A stretch of DNA of 48,036 nucleotides from Polaromonas sp. CF318 (GCF_000282655.1 NZ_AKIV01000049.1:1-48036), one strand, 5' to 3'. Positions 10,116 to 21,644 are shown, counted from the first letter of the stretch. The notes: generated from the sequence alone by a model not told the origin. Made by a program: numbers and translations.

Positions 10116-10906
10116 GGCAGCCAATCATAGGCCGCTGTGCGACTTGGGAGGCCGTAGTGGTCTTCATAGACCGGCCCCAGGAAATACAAACCGTCCGGCG
10201 AAAACGTCGGCGCGGCGGCATCGCGGCTGCGCGCGGCCATCACGCCGGCCAGCCAGTCCGGCGGGTAGCTGCCCTGGCCTATGGCGACCAGGCAGCCCAT
10301 GATGTTGCGGATCATGTGGTGCAAAAAGGCGTTGGCTTCGAACTCGAAGCGCCAGTACCGGGCTCCAGGCTCCCCACGGTGCGAGATCGTGATGCGGCTG
10401 ATGGTTTTGACCGGGGACTTGGCCTGGCATTGCGCGGCCCGGAAGGAGCTGAAATCGTGCTCGCCGACCAGGTGGGTGGCGGCCTGACGCATGGCCGCCT
10501 CGTCCAGCGGCCGGTAGACCCAGCCGACGCGCCCGGCTTCCACGCTGGGGCGCACCGGCGACTCCAGCACCACGTAGGCATAGCGGCGCGCGATGGCGCT
10601 GCCGCGGCAATGGAATTCGTCCGGGACTTCGCGTGCCCATTGCACGGCGATGTCGACCGGCAAAAAGGCGTTGGTGCCGCGCACCCAGGAGGCGATGTCG
10701 CGCTGCACAAAGGTGTCGAAGTGCACGACCTGCATGAGGCCGTGCACGCCGGCGTCGGTGCGGCCGGCGCAAAGGGTGCGGATCGGCTGGGCGGCGAATT
10801 TGCCGAGCGCCAGCTCCAGCTTGTCCTGGACCGTGTTGCCCGAAAGCTGGCTCTGCCAGCCTTCGTAGCCGCTGCCGCTGTAGCTGATGCCGAGTGCGAT
10901 CCTCAC
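10112..10906 (-). CDS. truA: tRNA pseudouridine(38-40) synthase
   Basis: TruA makes pseudouridine at positions 38-40 of the tRNA anticodon arm. The 264-residue protein opens with RIALGISYSGSGYEGWQ and holds the catalytic Asp51 in CAGRTDAGVHG. Further family motifs are RRYAYVV, HDFSSFRA and FLHHMIRNIMGCLVAIG. The start is GTG at 10906; no ATG fits the conserved N-terminus. It lies between fimV (39 bases upstream) and trpF (4-base overlap), the standard asd-fimV-truA-trpF order. Confidence 0.96.
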   Translation of the reverse strand: MRIALGISYSGSGYEGWQSQLSGNTVQDKLELALGKFAAQPIRTLCAGRTDAGVHGLMQVVHFDTFVQRDIASWVRGTNAFLPVDIAVQWAREVPDEFHCRGSAIARRYAYVVLESPVRPSVEAGRVGWVYRPLDEAAMRQAATHLVGEHDFSSFRAAQCQAKSPVKTISRITISHRGEPGARYWRFEFEANAFLHHMIRNIMGCLVAIGQGSYPPDWLAGVMAARSRDAAAPTFSPDGLYFLGPVYEDHYGLPSRTAAYDWLP

Positions 10907-10945
10907 AGGCGGGCACGCAGTGAACGCAGCGCGTTCAGGCTGCGC

Positions 10946-13705
10946 TCACGACAGTGCGTTCAGGAAAGCCTGCGCCTTGACCTTCAGCGGGCCCTTGGCT
11001 TCGGCCATCACCTCTTCGGCCAGGGACCTGGCGCCATCGGAATCGCCGAGCGAACGGAATTCCTCGGCCAGCAGGAATTTGGTTTCCAGCGGGTCTCCCG
11101 ATACGGACAAGGCTTCCTCGGGATGGGCGGGGCTTTCCGTGGTGGGGCCGTTCAGGTCCAGCGACAGCGAACCGAGGTCGAACTCCAGCATGCCGCTGTC
11201 AGCCGCGGGTGCCGGTGCCGCTGCTGGCGCAGGGGCCGGCGCGGGCGCTGCCGCTTTCACGGGGGCGGGTGCCGGTTTGGGCGCCGGTGTGAACGGTTCG
11301 GGCGTGAAATTCAGGCCTTCGTCGAGGAAAGACGCGTCGGCCGCGGCCGGGGCGGGTTTGGCGGCCGGCGGCGTCGCCGTCGGGAGCGCCACCGTGGCAC
11401 TGCCGAAATCCATGTTCAGGGGAGCGGGTTCCGGTGCCTTCATGGCCACTGTGGGCTCAACGCGCACAGGTGCCGGCGGCGGCGGAGGCGGGGCCGAGAT
11501 GGCTGCCGGGGTGGTCGGCTCACTGGGTTCGTCACCGAGCGAGAAGTCCAGGTCGAGGTCAACATCCACCGAAGGCGTGGGCGCGGGGACATGCGCCGGT
11601 TGTGCCACCATGGCCACGGTGCCGCCCGGGCTGAAGGCCGAGGTGCTGCCGCCGTGGCCGGAGCCGGCGGGCTGCCCGCCTGGCTGGTACATCGGGTTGG
11701 CGGGGTCGAGTTCGCGGCCCATTTCGGTGATGTAGGCCCACTCGGGACCGCTACCGTGAGTGAGGTTGAAAGCCTCGATGGCGACGGTCTCAAACGCCTT
11801 GCTGTCGCGGCGCTTGGCGTAGATTTCCATCAGCTTGGCATGGATGGCCACACGCATCGGGCTGGTGCGCATCGCTTCCTTGAGGATTTCCTCGGCCTGC
11901 AGGTCACGTCCATAGGCCAGGTACACATCGGCTTCGGCTACGGGGTCGACGTCGCCAGCGGCATCCAATTGACTGGGCGAATACACCAGGGACGAGCCCG
12001 TGGCGTTGCCTTCATTCGTGTCAATTCTTTGGCCGCCGCTGGCGCCGAAAAAAGAATCGGGCTGCAGCCTGCTTTCGAGGAAGGAACTGTCGACCTGGGC
12101 CGCGCCGCCGCGCTGGCGATAGCGGTAAAAGCCGAAACCGGCGAGCAGCAACAGCAGGCCGCCGGCGATGGGCAGTATCAGCGGGTTGTCGAGCAGTTCG
12201 TCGAGCAGGCTGGGTTCAGGCGGGGGTGGTGGCGGTGGCGCCACGGGTTTTTTGGCAGCAGCCACAGGCGGTGTGACCGCAGCGCTGGCGGCCGGGGCCG
12301 GTTCGGAGGCCGAAGCCATCGGGGCAGGGCTGGCGGAGGCGGATGCCGCTGCTGCGGAAGCGGAGGCTGCTGCTACTGGTGCGCTGGCGGCGGTTGCTGG
12401 CGGTGTGACGGCGGCAACAGCCGGTGCCGGTGCCGGTGCCGGCGTGATGGCTGGCGTGGATGCGGGTGCGGCAGGGGCGGCTGCCGCGGCAGGAGCCGGT
12501 GCGGCCGCGGGGGTCGGCACGCTGGCGGGTGCGGGAACGGCGACGCCAGGGGCTTTGGTCGCACTGGCCGCGGGCGCCGCCGCAGGAGCCGCGCCCAGCT
12601 TGTTCAGTTCGCTGATGTTCTTGGACAGTTCGGCCACCCGTGTAGAGGCTTCCTTGGCCTGGCGTTCCTTGGCGATCTTGTCTTCGGCCGCCGTCGGAGC
12701 TGCCTTGCCCTGGACTGCGCCCTTGGAGAGGGTCAGCTTGTCGGGTGTGCTGCTGGCAGGCGCGCGGTCTTCGACCTTGGCCTGCACCTTGCCGCCGGCC
12801 TGGCGGTCGGCGCTGGCCACCTGGGTGGCCGGCACGCCTTCGGCCAGTTTGCGGCGGAAGCTGTTGAAGTCCTTGCTTTGCGCGACGATGGTCTGGCTGG
12901 CTTCACCGGCGGCAATCGCGCCGGCCGTTTCGGCGCTCGGGATGTCCAGCACGGCGCCGGATTTGATGCGGTTCACGTTGCCGCCGATGAAGGCGTCCGG
13001 GTTGCTGCGCAGCAGGGCCACCAGCATCTGGTCCAGCGACACGCTGGCGGGCTTGTTCTGGGCGGCAATCTTGCCGGCCGTGTCGCCGGTCTTGACGGTG
13101 ACTTGTTTGTCTCCGCCGGCGGGTACTTTTTCGAGAGGCGCGGCGGGAGCCTTGGCGACCGGCGCGGGCCGGGTGCTGGGGCCGGCCGGCGGCGAGTAGG
13201 GGATGGAGGCAATGCCCTTGGCCGGCGGCGCCGCGGGGCGGGACGACAGGACCGGTGCGGTGGGCGCGGCTGCGGAGCTGCCCGAGCGCAGGGCCGGCGG
13301 GTCGAACAGCATGGTGTAGTCGCGCGTGATACGGCCGTTGGCCCAGCTGGCTTCCAGGATCAGGTCGACAAACGGTTCGGTGACGGGGCGGCTGCTGCTC
13401 AGGCGCAGAAAGGAGCGGCCATCGGCGCGTTTTTGCAGGCTGACCTCGACGCCGGAAACCACACTGCCGTATTCAAGCCCTGCGGCCTTGAAGGTGTCGG
13501 GCGGGGCCACGCCGGCCTTGAGGCTGGACGCTTCATCGGGCCTGATATCGGCGATTTCGATTTCCGCGCGAAGGGGCTCGCCCAATGCCGACTGAACCGT
13601 GATTCGGCCCAGCGCGAGCGCGTGGGCCTCCAGACTTGCCAGGCTGCCGAGCAGTGCAATGGCACTTGCCAGGGCGCCTATACGCCAACGACCGCGATTA
13701 TTCAT
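10946..13705 (-). CDS. fimV: FimV/HubP-family polar landmark protein
   Basis: FimV-type proteins are inner-membrane proteins with a periplasmic peptidoglycan-binding part. They act as polar organisers for twitching motility, secretion or chemotaxis. The 919-residue protein has a signal peptide (MNNRGRWRIGALASAIALLG, cleavage after AHA), a FimV N-terminal domain (LGRITVQSALGEPLRAEIEI), and a LysM-like part (QVTVKTGDTAGKIAAQN). A very long Ala/Pro linker leads to one membrane helix (LILPIAGGLLLLLAGFGFY) and an acidic cytoplasmic region with TPR-like helices, ending in the conserved FimV C-terminal motif (FLLAEEFRSLGDSDGARSLAEEV). ATG 13705 has a GGAGG eleven bases upstream; a GTG farther upstream is rejected. 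Confidence 0.92.
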   Translation of the reverse strand: MNNRGRWRIGALASAIALLGSLASLEAHALALGRITVQSALGEPLRAEIEIADIRPDEASSLKAGVAPPDTFKAAGLEYGSVVSGVEVSLQKRADGRSFLRLSSSRPVTEPFVDLILEASWANGRITRDYTMLFDPPALRSGSSAAAPTAPVLSSRPAAPPAKGIASIPYSPPAGPSTRPAPVAKAPAAPLEKVPAGGDKQVTVKTGDTAGKIAAQNKPASVSLDQMLVALLRSNPDAFIGGNVNRIKSGAVLDIPSAETAGAIAAGEASQTIVAQSKDFNSFRRKLAEGVPATQVASADRQAGGKVQAKVEDRAPASSTPDKLTLSKGAVQGKAAPTAAEDKIAKERQAKEASTRVAELSKNISELNKLGAAPAAAPAASATKAPGVAVPAPASVPTPAAAPAPAAAAAPAAPASTPAITPAPAPAPAVAAVTPPATAASAPVAAASASAAAASASASPAPMASASEPAPAASAAVTPPVAAAKKPVAPPPPPPPEPSLLDELLDNPLILPIAGGLLLLLAGFGFYRYRQRGGAAQVDSSFLESRLQPDSFFGASGGQRIDTNEGNATGSSLVYSPSQLDAAGDVDPVAEADVYLAYGRDLQAEEILKEAMRTSPMRVAIHAKLMEIYAKRRDSKAFETVAIEAFNLTHGSGPEWAYITEMGRELDPANPMYQPGGQPAGSGHGGSTSAFSPGGTVAMVAQPAHVPAPTPSVDVDLDLDFSLGDEPSEPTTPAAISAPPPPPPAPVRVEPTVAMKAPEPAPLNMDFGSATVALPTATPPAAKPAPAAADASFLDEGLNFTPEPFTPAPKPAPAPVKAAAPAPAPAPAAAPAPAADSGMLEFDLGSLSLDLNGPTTESPAHPEEALSVSGDPLETKFLLAEEFRSLGDSDGARSLAEEVMAEAKGPLKVKAQAFLNALS
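12420..12443 (-). repeat. GCCGGT hexamer repeat in fimV
   Basis: Four tandem GCCGGT-type hexamers (the last is GCCGGC) encode alternating Pro-Ala in the FimV linker. Because the unit is six bases, gain or loss of copies keeps the reading frame and only alters linker length. Confidence 0.6.
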
Positions 13706-13958
13706 GGGGTTGTGAGCCTCCAGTGCTCGGTCTGCATGTAACTTTATTCTGCTTATGCGCACAAAAACCTCGATGCGAATTTTCGAAAAACAACCTTAAC
13801 ATCAAGGCATTAGGCTGACAAGCTAAGACACCACTTAAGTTTTGACACAGCGAGTTAGCAGCAACTTACAAGTTTCGGATGTTGTCTGACGACAACGTCT
13901 TGTGACATGTAGTTACTGATGGGCGGCTGTATGTTGGCAGCCGCTCACCTGCATTATT
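13706..13958 (-). promoter_or_regulatory. AT-rich fimV upstream region with hairpins
   Basis: This 253-base gap between asd and fimV is clearly richer in A and T than its surroundings. It holds a perfect GTTGTC-TGAC-GACAAC inverted repeat at 13881-13896 and, just after the asd stop, a hairpin with a 7-bp stem (GCGGCTG at 13923-13929, CAGCCGC at 13938-13944). The hairpin has no U-run and may only weakly terminate asd transcripts. The region probably carries a separate promoter for fimV-truA-trpFBA; I could not assign convincing -10/-35 boxes. Confidence 0.45.
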
Positions 13959-15098
13959 TCAGGCCTGCAGCAGGATGCGCAGCATGCGGCGCAGCGGCTC
14001 GGCGGCGCCCCACAGCAGCTGGTCGCCCACCGTGAACGCACCCAGGTAGTCAGGGCCCATGGCCAGCTTGCGCAGGCGGCCCACAGGGATCTGCATGGTG
14101 CCGGTGACGGCCACAGGCGTGAGGTCCTTGATGGAGGCCTCGCGTGTGTTGGGCACGACTTTGACCCACTCGTTGTCAGCCGCGATCATGGCCTCGATGT
14201 CGGCCAGCGGCACGTCCTTCTTGAGCTTGAAGGTCAGCGCCTGGCTGTGGCAGCGCATCGCGCCTATGCGCACGCAGAAGCCGTCGACCGGGGTTTCGGC
14301 CGTGCCGAAGCTCGCGCCCTGGCCCAGGATCTTGTTGGTCTCGGCGCCGCCCTTCCATTCTTCCTTGCTCATGCCGTTGCCCAGGTCCTTGTCGATCCAG
14401 GGGATCAGCGAGCCGCCCAGCGGCACGCCGAAGTTGGCGGTCTCACTGGCGCTCAAGCCCTGTTGTTTGGCCAGGATGCGGCGGTCGATTTCAAGGATGG
14501 CGGACTTCGGGTCGTCCAGCAGCGAGCGGACTTCGCTGTTGAGCGTGCCGAACTGCGTCAGCAATTCGCGCATGTGCTGCGCGCCGCCGCCCGAAGCCGC
14601 CTGGTAGGTCATGCTGGTCATCCACTCGACCAGGCCGGCCTTGTACAGCGCGCCCACGCCCATCAGCATGCAGCTGACCGTGCAGTTGCCGCCAATCCAG
14701 TTGCTGCCGCCCTTGGCCAGCGCGTTCTGGATCACCGGCAGGTTGACCGGGTCCAGGATGATGACGGCGTCGTCGTTCATGCGCAGCGTAGAGGCCGCGT
14801 CTATCCAGTGACCCTTCCAACCGGCTGCGCGCAGCTTGGGGAAAACTTCGGAGGTGTAGTCGCCGCCCTGGGCGGTGATGATGACGTCGCACTTCTTGAG
14901 CGCTTCAATGTCAAAGGCGTTTTTGAGCGTGGTTTCGTTCTTCGCCTGGGCGGGGGCTTTGCCGCCCGCGTTGGAGGTCGAGAAGAACACCGGCTCGATC
15001 AGGTCGAAATCGCCTTCGGCCTGCATGCGGTCGATCAGCACCGAGCCGACCATGCCGCGCCAGCCGACGAGCCCTGTGAGATTGCCTTTGAGTTTCAT
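13959..15098 (-). CDS. asd: Aspartate-semialdehyde dehydrogenase
   Basis: Asd reduces beta-aspartyl phosphate to aspartate semialdehyde, the branch point for lysine/diaminopimelate, threonine and methionine. The 379-residue protein is of the Gram-negative type. It has [15 protein letters not shown] (NADP-binding loop), the nucleophile Cys in [12 protein letters not shown], the substrate-binding region around [14 protein letters not shown], and the acid/base His in [13 protein letters not shown]. It ends with [13 protein letters not shown] as in E. coli Asd. ATG 15098 follows a purine-rich AAGGGG. It sits between leuB and fimV, the standard betaproteobacterial arrangement. Confidence 0.97.
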   Translation of the reverse strand: MKLKGNLTGLVGWRGMVGSVLIDRMQAEGDFDLIEPVFFSTSNAGGKAPAQAKNETTLKNAFDIEALKKCDVIITAQGGDYTSEVFPKLRAAGWKGHWIDAASTLRMNDDAVIILDPVNLPVIQNALAKGGSNWIGGNCTVSCMLMGVGALYKAGLVEWMTSMTYQAASGGGAQHMRELLTQFGTLNSEVRSLLDDPKSAILEIDRRILAKQQGLSASETANFGVPLGGSLIPWIDKDLGNGMSKEEWKGGAETNKILGQGASFGTAETPVDGFCVRIGAMRCHSQALTFKLKKDVPLADIEAMIAADNEWVKVVPNTREASIKDLTPVAVTGTMQIPVGRLRKLAMGPDYLGAFTVGDQLLWGAAEPLRRMLRILLQA

Positions 15099-15140
15099 TG
15101 GAACTGCCCCTTCAAAAAGTCAAAAATATGGCTTTTGGGC

Positions 15141-15157
15141 CCGGCTCATCGAGCCGG
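15141..15157 (-). promoter_or_regulatory. Hairpin in the asd leader
   Basis: A perfect inverted repeat CCGGCTC-ATC-GAGCCGG (7-bp stem, 3-base loop) lies 43 bases upstream of the asd start. The transcript beyond it becomes U-rich only after about 12 bases, so it is a poor intrinsic terminator but could be a leader structure. Confidence 0.4.
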
Positions 15158-15328
15158 CAGGGCACGACGAACCAGGCTTGCTAGCCTTTAATGGTGGTCG
15201 TTTTGGTGATCTGGGCAAGAACCGGCGCGCCATGACCCGCGCGCAGGGCGGCGGGGCAGTGGGTGAAAGCGGGGTTTTTGCGCATAAGTGTCAATTGTAG
15301 CCAGGCTTGGCTTTGCCGAGGCTGACAG

Positions 15329-15366
15329 CCGCCTCAAACCATCGGTAAAACCGTGGTTTGAGGCGG
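15329..15366 (-). terminator. Long hairpin downstream of leuB
   Basis: A perfect 13-bp inverted repeat (15329-15341 with 15354-15366, CCGCCTCAAACCA/TGGTTTGAGGCGG) begins 18 bases after the leuB stop. The loop extends it further (CGGT/ACCG). It is the strongest stem between leuB and asd. There is no U-run after it, so it may act through Rho, processing or 3'-end protection rather than as a canonical intrinsic terminator. Confidence 0.5.
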
Positions 15367-15383
15367 TTTGCGGCGAAAAAACG

Positions 15384-16454
<1,071 letters not shown>

Positions 16455-16471
16455 GGTGCAGTCTTTGGATG

Positions 16472-16503
16472 GCTGCGCGCCCCTCTATGAGGCGACGCGC
16501 AGC
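16472..16503 (-). promoter_or_regulatory. Nested hairpin between leuD and leuB
   Basis: A perfect 8-bp outer stem (GCTGCGCG at 16472-16479 with CGCGCAGC at 16496-16503) encloses a 4-bp inner stem (CCTC at 16482-16485 with GAGG at 16489-16492). It occupies about half of the 72-base leuD-leuB gap, starting 17 bases before the leuB start codon. No U-run is present. Confidence 0.5.
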
Positions 16504-16526
16504 GGATGCGTGAAAGGAAGGGGTGT

Positions 16527-17177
16527 TCAGCCCGCGACGGTGTGGTTCAGCCAGGGTTTGGTCGCCAGGCGCTCGGCTTCAAAGGCCTTGATCTTGTCGC
16601 TCTGGCGCAGGGTCAGGCCGATGTCGTCCAGGCCGTTGAGCAGGCAGTATTTGCGGAAGGCCTGCACCTCGAAGGGGAGTTCTTCTCCCTGCGGCTTGAC
16701 GATCACCTGGCGCTCCAGGTCCACCGTCAGCTGGTAGCCGGGAAAGGCCAGCGCCTCGTCGAACAGCTGGGCCACCTGCGCTTCGGGCAGCACGATGGGC
16801 AGCAGGCCATTCTTGAAGCTGTTGTTGAAGAAAATGTCGGCGTAGCTGGGCGCGATGATGGCGCGAAAGCCGTATTGGTCCAGCGCCCAGGGCGCGTGTT
16901 CGCGCGAAGAGCCGCAGCCGAAGTTCTTGCGCGCCAGCAGGATGGAGGCGCCCGCATAGCGCGGCTGGTTCAGCACGAAGTCGGGATTGGGTTTGCGCGT
17001 GGCCGGATCCTGGCCGGGAAAGCCCGCATCCAGGTAGCGCCATTCGTCGAACAGGTTGGGGCCGAAGCCGGTCTTGCGTATCGATTTGAGGAACTGCTTG
17101 GGAATGATGGCGTCGGTGTCGACGTTCTCGCGGTCCATGGGGGCCACGAGGCCCTTGTGTATGGTGAATTTTTTCAT
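16527..17177 (-). CDS. leuD: 3-isopropylmalate dehydratase small subunit
   Basis: LeuD is the swivel-domain subunit of isopropylmalate isomerase; with LeuC it converts 2- to 3-isopropylmalate. The 216-residue protein shows [16 protein letters not shown] near the N-terminus and [15 protein letters not shown], the conserved loop contributing to the active site. The length is normal. Its ATG directly follows the TAA of the small lipoprotein gene with no intervening base, so the two are translated in tandem. Confidence 0.97.
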   Translation of the reverse strand: MKKFTIHKGLVAPMDRENVDTDAIIPKQFLKSIRKTGFGPNLFDEWRYLDAGFPGQDPATRKPNPDFVLNQPRYAGASILLARKNFGCGSSREHAPWALDQYGFRAIIAPSYADIFFNNSFKNGLLPIVLPEAQVAQLFDEALAFPGYQLTVDLERQVIVKPQGEELPFEVQAFRKYCLLNGLDDIGLTLRQSDKIKAFEAERLATKPWLNHTVAG

Positions 17178-17315
17178 TTACTTCTTCGCCGCGTTTTCGA
17201 TTTTCTCGCCGACTTTCTGGACGTCCTGGCCGACACCGCGGAAGGTGTTGCAGCCGGCCAGCAGCAGGGACATGGACGCCAGCGACAGCGCGAGCAGGGT
17301 GGTGATTTTTTTCAT
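17178..17315 (-). CDS. Entericidin-like small lipoprotein
   Basis: A 45-codon gene has a strong AGGAGGA seven bases before its ATG. The product starts MKKITTLLALSLASMSLLLAGC, a lipoprotein signal peptide with lipobox LLAGC, followed by a mature part of about 24 residues (NTFRGVGQDVQKVGEKIE then NAAKK), the pattern of the entericidin A/B family. Entericidins are small envelope lipoproteins; EcnB is linked to cell lysis and EcnA to protection in enteric bacteria. Here there is a single copy between leuC and leuD, abutting leuD, so it must share their transcript. Whether it is toxic or structural is unknown. Confidence 0.85.
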   Translation of the reverse strand: MKKITTLLALSLASMSLLLAGCNTFRGVGQDVQKVGEKIENAAKK

Positions 17316-17339
17316 GGAAAGTTCCTCCTGTGGCTCGGG

Positions 17340-18761
17340 TTAGACAAACTTGCGGATATCGACAAAGTGGCCGTGCACGGCCGCCGCCGCCGCCATGGCG
17401 GGGCTGACCAGATGGGTGCGTCCGCCGGCGCCCTGGCGGCCCTCGAAGTTGCGGTTGCTGGTGGAGGCGCAGCGTTCGCCCGGCTCCAGCCGGTCGGCGT
17501 TCATGGCCAGGCACATGGAGCAGCCCGGTTCGCGCCATTCAAAGCCGGCAGCCACAAAAATCTTGTCCAGGCCTTCACGCTCGGCCTGCTCCTTGACCAG
17601 GCCGGAGCCCGGTACCACCAGCGCGAGCTTGACGTTTTTCGCGACCTTCTGGCCAATCTTCTTGATCACGGCGGCGGCTTCGCGCATGTCCTCGATGCGG
17701 CTGTTGGTGCAGGAGCCTATGAACACCTTGTCGATGTAGAGGTCGTTCAGCGCCTTGCCAGGCTCCAGGCCCATGTATTTCAGGGCGCGTTCGATGGCAT
17801 CGCGCTTGTTGGCGTCTTTTTCCTTGTCGGGGTCGGGCACGCGGTCGTCAATCGACAGCACCATTTCGGGCGAGGTGCCCCAGGTGACCTGCGGCAGGAT
17901 CTGGCTGGCGTCGAGCTCGACCACGGCATCGAATTTCGCGTCGGCATCGGAGTGCAGCGTGTTCCAGTACTTGACGGCCATGTCCCATTCGACGCCGGTG
18001 GGCGACAGCAGGCGGCCCTTGACGTAGTCGATGGTTTTCTGGTCGACGGCGACCAGGCCGGCGCGCGCGCCGGCTTCAATCGCCATGTTGCAGACCGTCA
18101 TGCGGCCTTCCATGCTGAGCGCGCGTATCGCCGCGCCGGCGAATTCAATCGTGTAGCCGGTGCCACCTGCTGTTCCGATCTTTCCAATGATCGCCAGCAC
18201 GATGTCTTTGCCCGTGAGGCCGGGAGCGAGCTTGCCCTCGACTTTCACGAGCATGTTCTTGGCCTTCTTGGCCAGCAGGGTTTGCGTGGCCATCACGTGC
18301 TCGACCTCGCTGGTGCCTATGCCGTGCGCCAGCGCGCCGAAGGCGCCGTGGGTGGAGGTGTGCGAGTCGCCGCAGACCACCGTCATGCCGGGCAGGGTGG
18401 CACCGTTTTCGGGGCCGATCACATGCACGATGCCCTGGCGCTTGGAGAGGAAGGGGAAGAAGGCGGCCGCGCCGAATTCCTTGATGTTGCTGTCCAGCGT
18501 GGTGATCTGTTCCTTGCTGACCTGGTCGGTGATGCCGTCGTAGCCGAGTTCCCAGCCGGTGGTGGGGGTGTTGTGGTCGGCGGTGGCGACGATGGAGCTG
18601 ATGCGCCAGACCTTGCGGCCGGCCTCGCGCAGGCCTTCAAAGGCCTGCGGGCTGGTGACTTCGTGCACCAGGTGGCGGTCTATGTAGAGGATTGACGTGC
18701 CGTCGTCTTCGGTATGAACGACGTGCTCGTCCCAGATCTTGTCGTAAAGGGTGCGTCCCAT
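17340..18761 (-). CDS. leuC: 3-isopropylmalate dehydratase large subunit
   Basis: LeuC is the [4Fe-4S] catalytic subunit of isopropylmalate isomerase, a member of the aconitase superfamily. The 473-residue protein has [43 protein letters not shown], and the three cluster cysteines in [14 protein letters not shown] and [11 protein letters not shown], followed by [15 protein letters not shown] 18761 has AAGGA upstream. It is first in the leuC-lipoprotein-leuD-leuB run, 59 bases after the LysR gene on the same strand. Confidence 0.98.
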   Translation of the reverse strand: MGRTLYDKIWDEHVVHTEDDGTSILYIDRHLVHEVTSPQAFEGLREAGRKVWRISSIVATADHNTPTTGWELGYDGITDQVSKEQITTLDSNIKEFGAAAFFPFLSKRQGIVHVIGPENGATLPGMTVVCGDSHTSTHGAFGALAHGIGTSEVEHVMATQTLLAKKAKNMLVKVEGKLAPGLTGKDIVLAIIGKIGTAGGTGYTIEFAGAAIRALSMEGRMTVCNMAIEAGARAGLVAVDQKTIDYVKGRLLSPTGVEWDMAVKYWNTLHSDADAKFDAVVELDASQILPQVTWGTSPEMVLSIDDRVPDPDKEKDANKRDAIERALKYMGLEPGKALNDLYIDKVFIGSCTNSRIEDMREAAAVIKKIGQKVAKNVKLALVVPGSGLVKEQAEREGLDKIFVAAGFEWREPGCSMCLAMNADRLEPGERCASTSNRNFEGRQGAGGRTHLVSPAMAAAAAVHGHFVDIRKFV

Positions 18762-18788
18762 GGTTTTCCTTCGTGGTCTCTCGTTGCC

Positions 18789-18806
18789 GTTTGTGTTTGT
18801 GTTTGT
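18789..18806 (-). repeat. Three perfect GTTTGT hexamers before leuC
   Basis: Three exact tandem copies of GTTTGT (ACAAAC on the coding strand) lie in the 59-base gap between the LysR stop and leuC, about 28 bases before the leuC ATG. In mRNA this is an A/C-only, unstructured stretch that could aid ribosome loading. Confidence 0.6.
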
Positions 18807-18820
18807 CGTTGCAGGTGATT

Positions 18821-19816
18821 TTAGGCGGCCGCACCGACGGGGACGGTCCCGGTTTGGGCCGGTTTGGCGCGGGGCGCCGGCGCCGCGGGTTGCGTCAGGT
18901 GCTCCACCAGCAGCCGGGCCGTCAGCGGCAGCGTGGAAAAGTCGCGGGCGACCAGCTGGATCTGGCGCTCCGCCCAGCTGTCCAGCAGCGGTATGGATTC
19001 GAGCTCGCCGACGCCGTGCGTCAGCTCAAAGGCGCGCTGCGGCATCACGCCCACGCCCAGGCCGTTGTGGATCATGCGGCACATGGCGTCCAGGCCGGTC
19101 ACGTGGATGCGCAGCTTGATGGTGCGGCCCAGCCGGGCCGCGGCCTCGCGCATGGCCAGGTAAATCGAGCTGTTGGAATGCAGGCCGACCTGGTCGTAGT
19201 CGAGTGCCGCCTCGAAGCGGATGGCGCCTTGCGCGCACAGTGGGTGGCCCCTGGGGACGATGAGCACCAGCTTGTCGCTGCGGTAGGGCAGTATCTGCAG
19301 GTCGCCCGCGCCGTCGGCGGTGTTGCAGATGCCCAGGTCGGCGGCGCCTTCCTGCACCGCGCGCACGACCTCGGTGCTCAGGTGCTCCTCGAGGTCTATC
19401 TTGATGCCGGAATGCTCGCGCGTGAAAGCCCCCAGGTCTTCGGGCAAGAACTGCACGATGGCCGAGATGCTCGCGTGCACGCGCACATGGCCGCGCACGC
19501 CGTCGGCGTACTCGCTGAGCTCGCTCTGCATTTTTTCGAGGCTGAACAGCACCGAGCGCGCATGGTGCAGCAGGCTTTCGCCGGCCGGTGTCAGGTCGAC
19601 ACCGCGGGTGTGGCGGTACAGCAGCGGGGTGTCCAGCGTGGCCTCGAGGTCGGAAAGGCGCTTGCTCACGGCCGAGGCGGCGATGAATTCGCGCTCGGCG
19701 GCCTTGCCTATGCTGCCCAGCTCGCACACGGCCACAAAGAGCTGAAGCGAGGTCAGGTCTATGCGGCGGGCAAAGTTGCGTTCTGAGCTTTTCATGGGCG
19801 TGGGGCTTGTCGTCAT
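18821..19816 (-). CDS. LysR-family transcriptional regulator
   Basis: The 331-residue protein has an N-terminal winged helix-turn-helix ([20 protein letters not shown] then [20 protein letters not shown], about residues 21-80). The effector-binding domain (from about residue 110, [19 protein letters not shown]) is of the LysR substrate-binding type. The C-terminus is a Pro/Ala tail. ATG 19816 is used; MKSSERN seven codons later is possible. It is transcribed in the same direction as leuC, 59 bases upstream of it, so it may be co-transcribed with and control the leucine genes; its ligand is not known. A T-N11-A palindrome lies about 52 bases upstream of its start. Confidence 0.9.
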   Translation of the reverse strand: MTTSPTPMKSSERNFARRIDLTSLQLFVAVCELGSIGKAAEREFIAASAVSKRLSDLEATLDTPLLYRHTRGVDLTPAGESLLHHARSVLFSLEKMQSELSEYADGVRGHVRVHASISAIVQFLPEDLGAFTREHSGIKIDLEEHLSTEVVRAVQEGAADLGICNTADGAGDLQILPYRSDKLVLIVPRGHPLCAQGAIRFEAALDYDQVGLHSNSSIYLAMREAAARLGRTIKLRIHVTGLDAMCRMIHNGLGVGVMPQRAFELTHGVGELESIPLLDSWAERQIQLVARDFSTLPLTARLLVEHLTQPAAPAPRAKPAQTGTVPVGAAA

Positions 19817-19867
19817 CGCGTTAGACGACGATGAATCGCTATTTTGCCGCTAAGAATAGGATTTTGT

Positions 19868-19884
19868 CATCGCAATACGCGATG
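19868..19884. promoter_or_regulatory. LysR-type binding site candidate
   Basis: CATCGC-AATAC-GCGATG is a perfect 6-bp inverted repeat that contains the T-N11-A spacing (T19870, A19882) of LysR-type operators. It lies upstream of the LysR gene, where autoregulation sites usually occur. No other copy was noticed in the window. Confidence 0.45.
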
Positions 19885-19920
19885 GCCCGCTTGCCGGCAG
19901 GCGTTTCCCGGCCGGGGCGT

Positions 19921-19956
19921 AAAAAAGCCCGCCGATGCTGCCATCAGGCGGGCTTT
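19921..19956 (-). terminator. Intrinsic terminator of gltA operon
   Basis: A perfect 10-bp stem (AAAGCCCGCC at 19924-19933 with GGCGGGCTTT at 19947-19956) with a 13-base loop is followed, on the minus strand, by a run of six T. It begins about 20 bases after the gltA stop and is a textbook Rho-independent terminator closing the sdh-gltA transcript. Confidence 0.92.
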
Positions 19957-19975
19957 GCGCAAAGCGCAGGCTTGC

Positions 19976-21286
<1,311 letters not shown>

Positions 21287-21335
21287 TTCTTGCTTCTTTC
21301 TTTCGTATCAGTGTCAAATTGGGACGGGCTGGGAA

Positions 21336-21644
21336 TCACGGAGCCGGGGTCGAGGGCTGCAGCAACTTTAAAACGTCATGGGCTTCAGAAGTAGAGGCGC
21401 TTGCCTTGGCCGATTCGTCCGCCAGCTGGCCAGCGGCCTTCCGTTTTAACAGCAGGTCGAGCAGGTCGTTGTCGGACAAATCCATTAAATCACTCAACCC
21501 TTTAGCCTGCCTGACGGTCAGGGTGGCCTCGTGGCCCTGGAAGAAGCGCGCTATCAGCAGGTCGTTTTCCAGCAGGCCGCGCCGACAGCGCCACTTGAGC
21601 TTGCTCAGGGCGCGCTCATCGAGCAGGGCGTCGGCGGTTTCCAT
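21336..21644 (-). CDS. sdhE: FAD assembly factor SdhE
   Basis: SdhE (YgfY, SDH5 family) promotes covalent attachment of FAD to SdhA. The 102-residue protein has the family signature RRGLLENDLL (RGxxE motif, about residues 21-30) and FFQGHEATLTVRQAKGLSDLMDLSDNDL cut by helices typical of the five-helix bundle; the C-terminal 30 residues are an Ala/Ser-rich tail. It is located between sdhB and gltA, as in many betaproteobacteria, which supports the assignment. Confidence 0.93.
   Translation of the reverse strand: METADALLDERALSKLKWRCRRGLLENDLLIARFFQGHEATLTVRQAKGLSDLMDLSDNDLLDLLLKRKAAGQLADESAKASASTSEAHDVLKLLQPSTPAP

Noticed and set aside
10109..13741. Very long plus-strand open frame (over 1200 codons) opposite truA and fimV
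   Set aside because: It is antisense to two clear genes, with Arg/Gly/Cys-rich low-complexity translation; an artefact of high GC and Ala/Pro repeats.
16506..18695. Long plus-strand open frame opposite leuD, the lipoprotein and leuC
   Set aside because: Shadow of conserved genes in GC-rich DNA; no motif or ribosome site.
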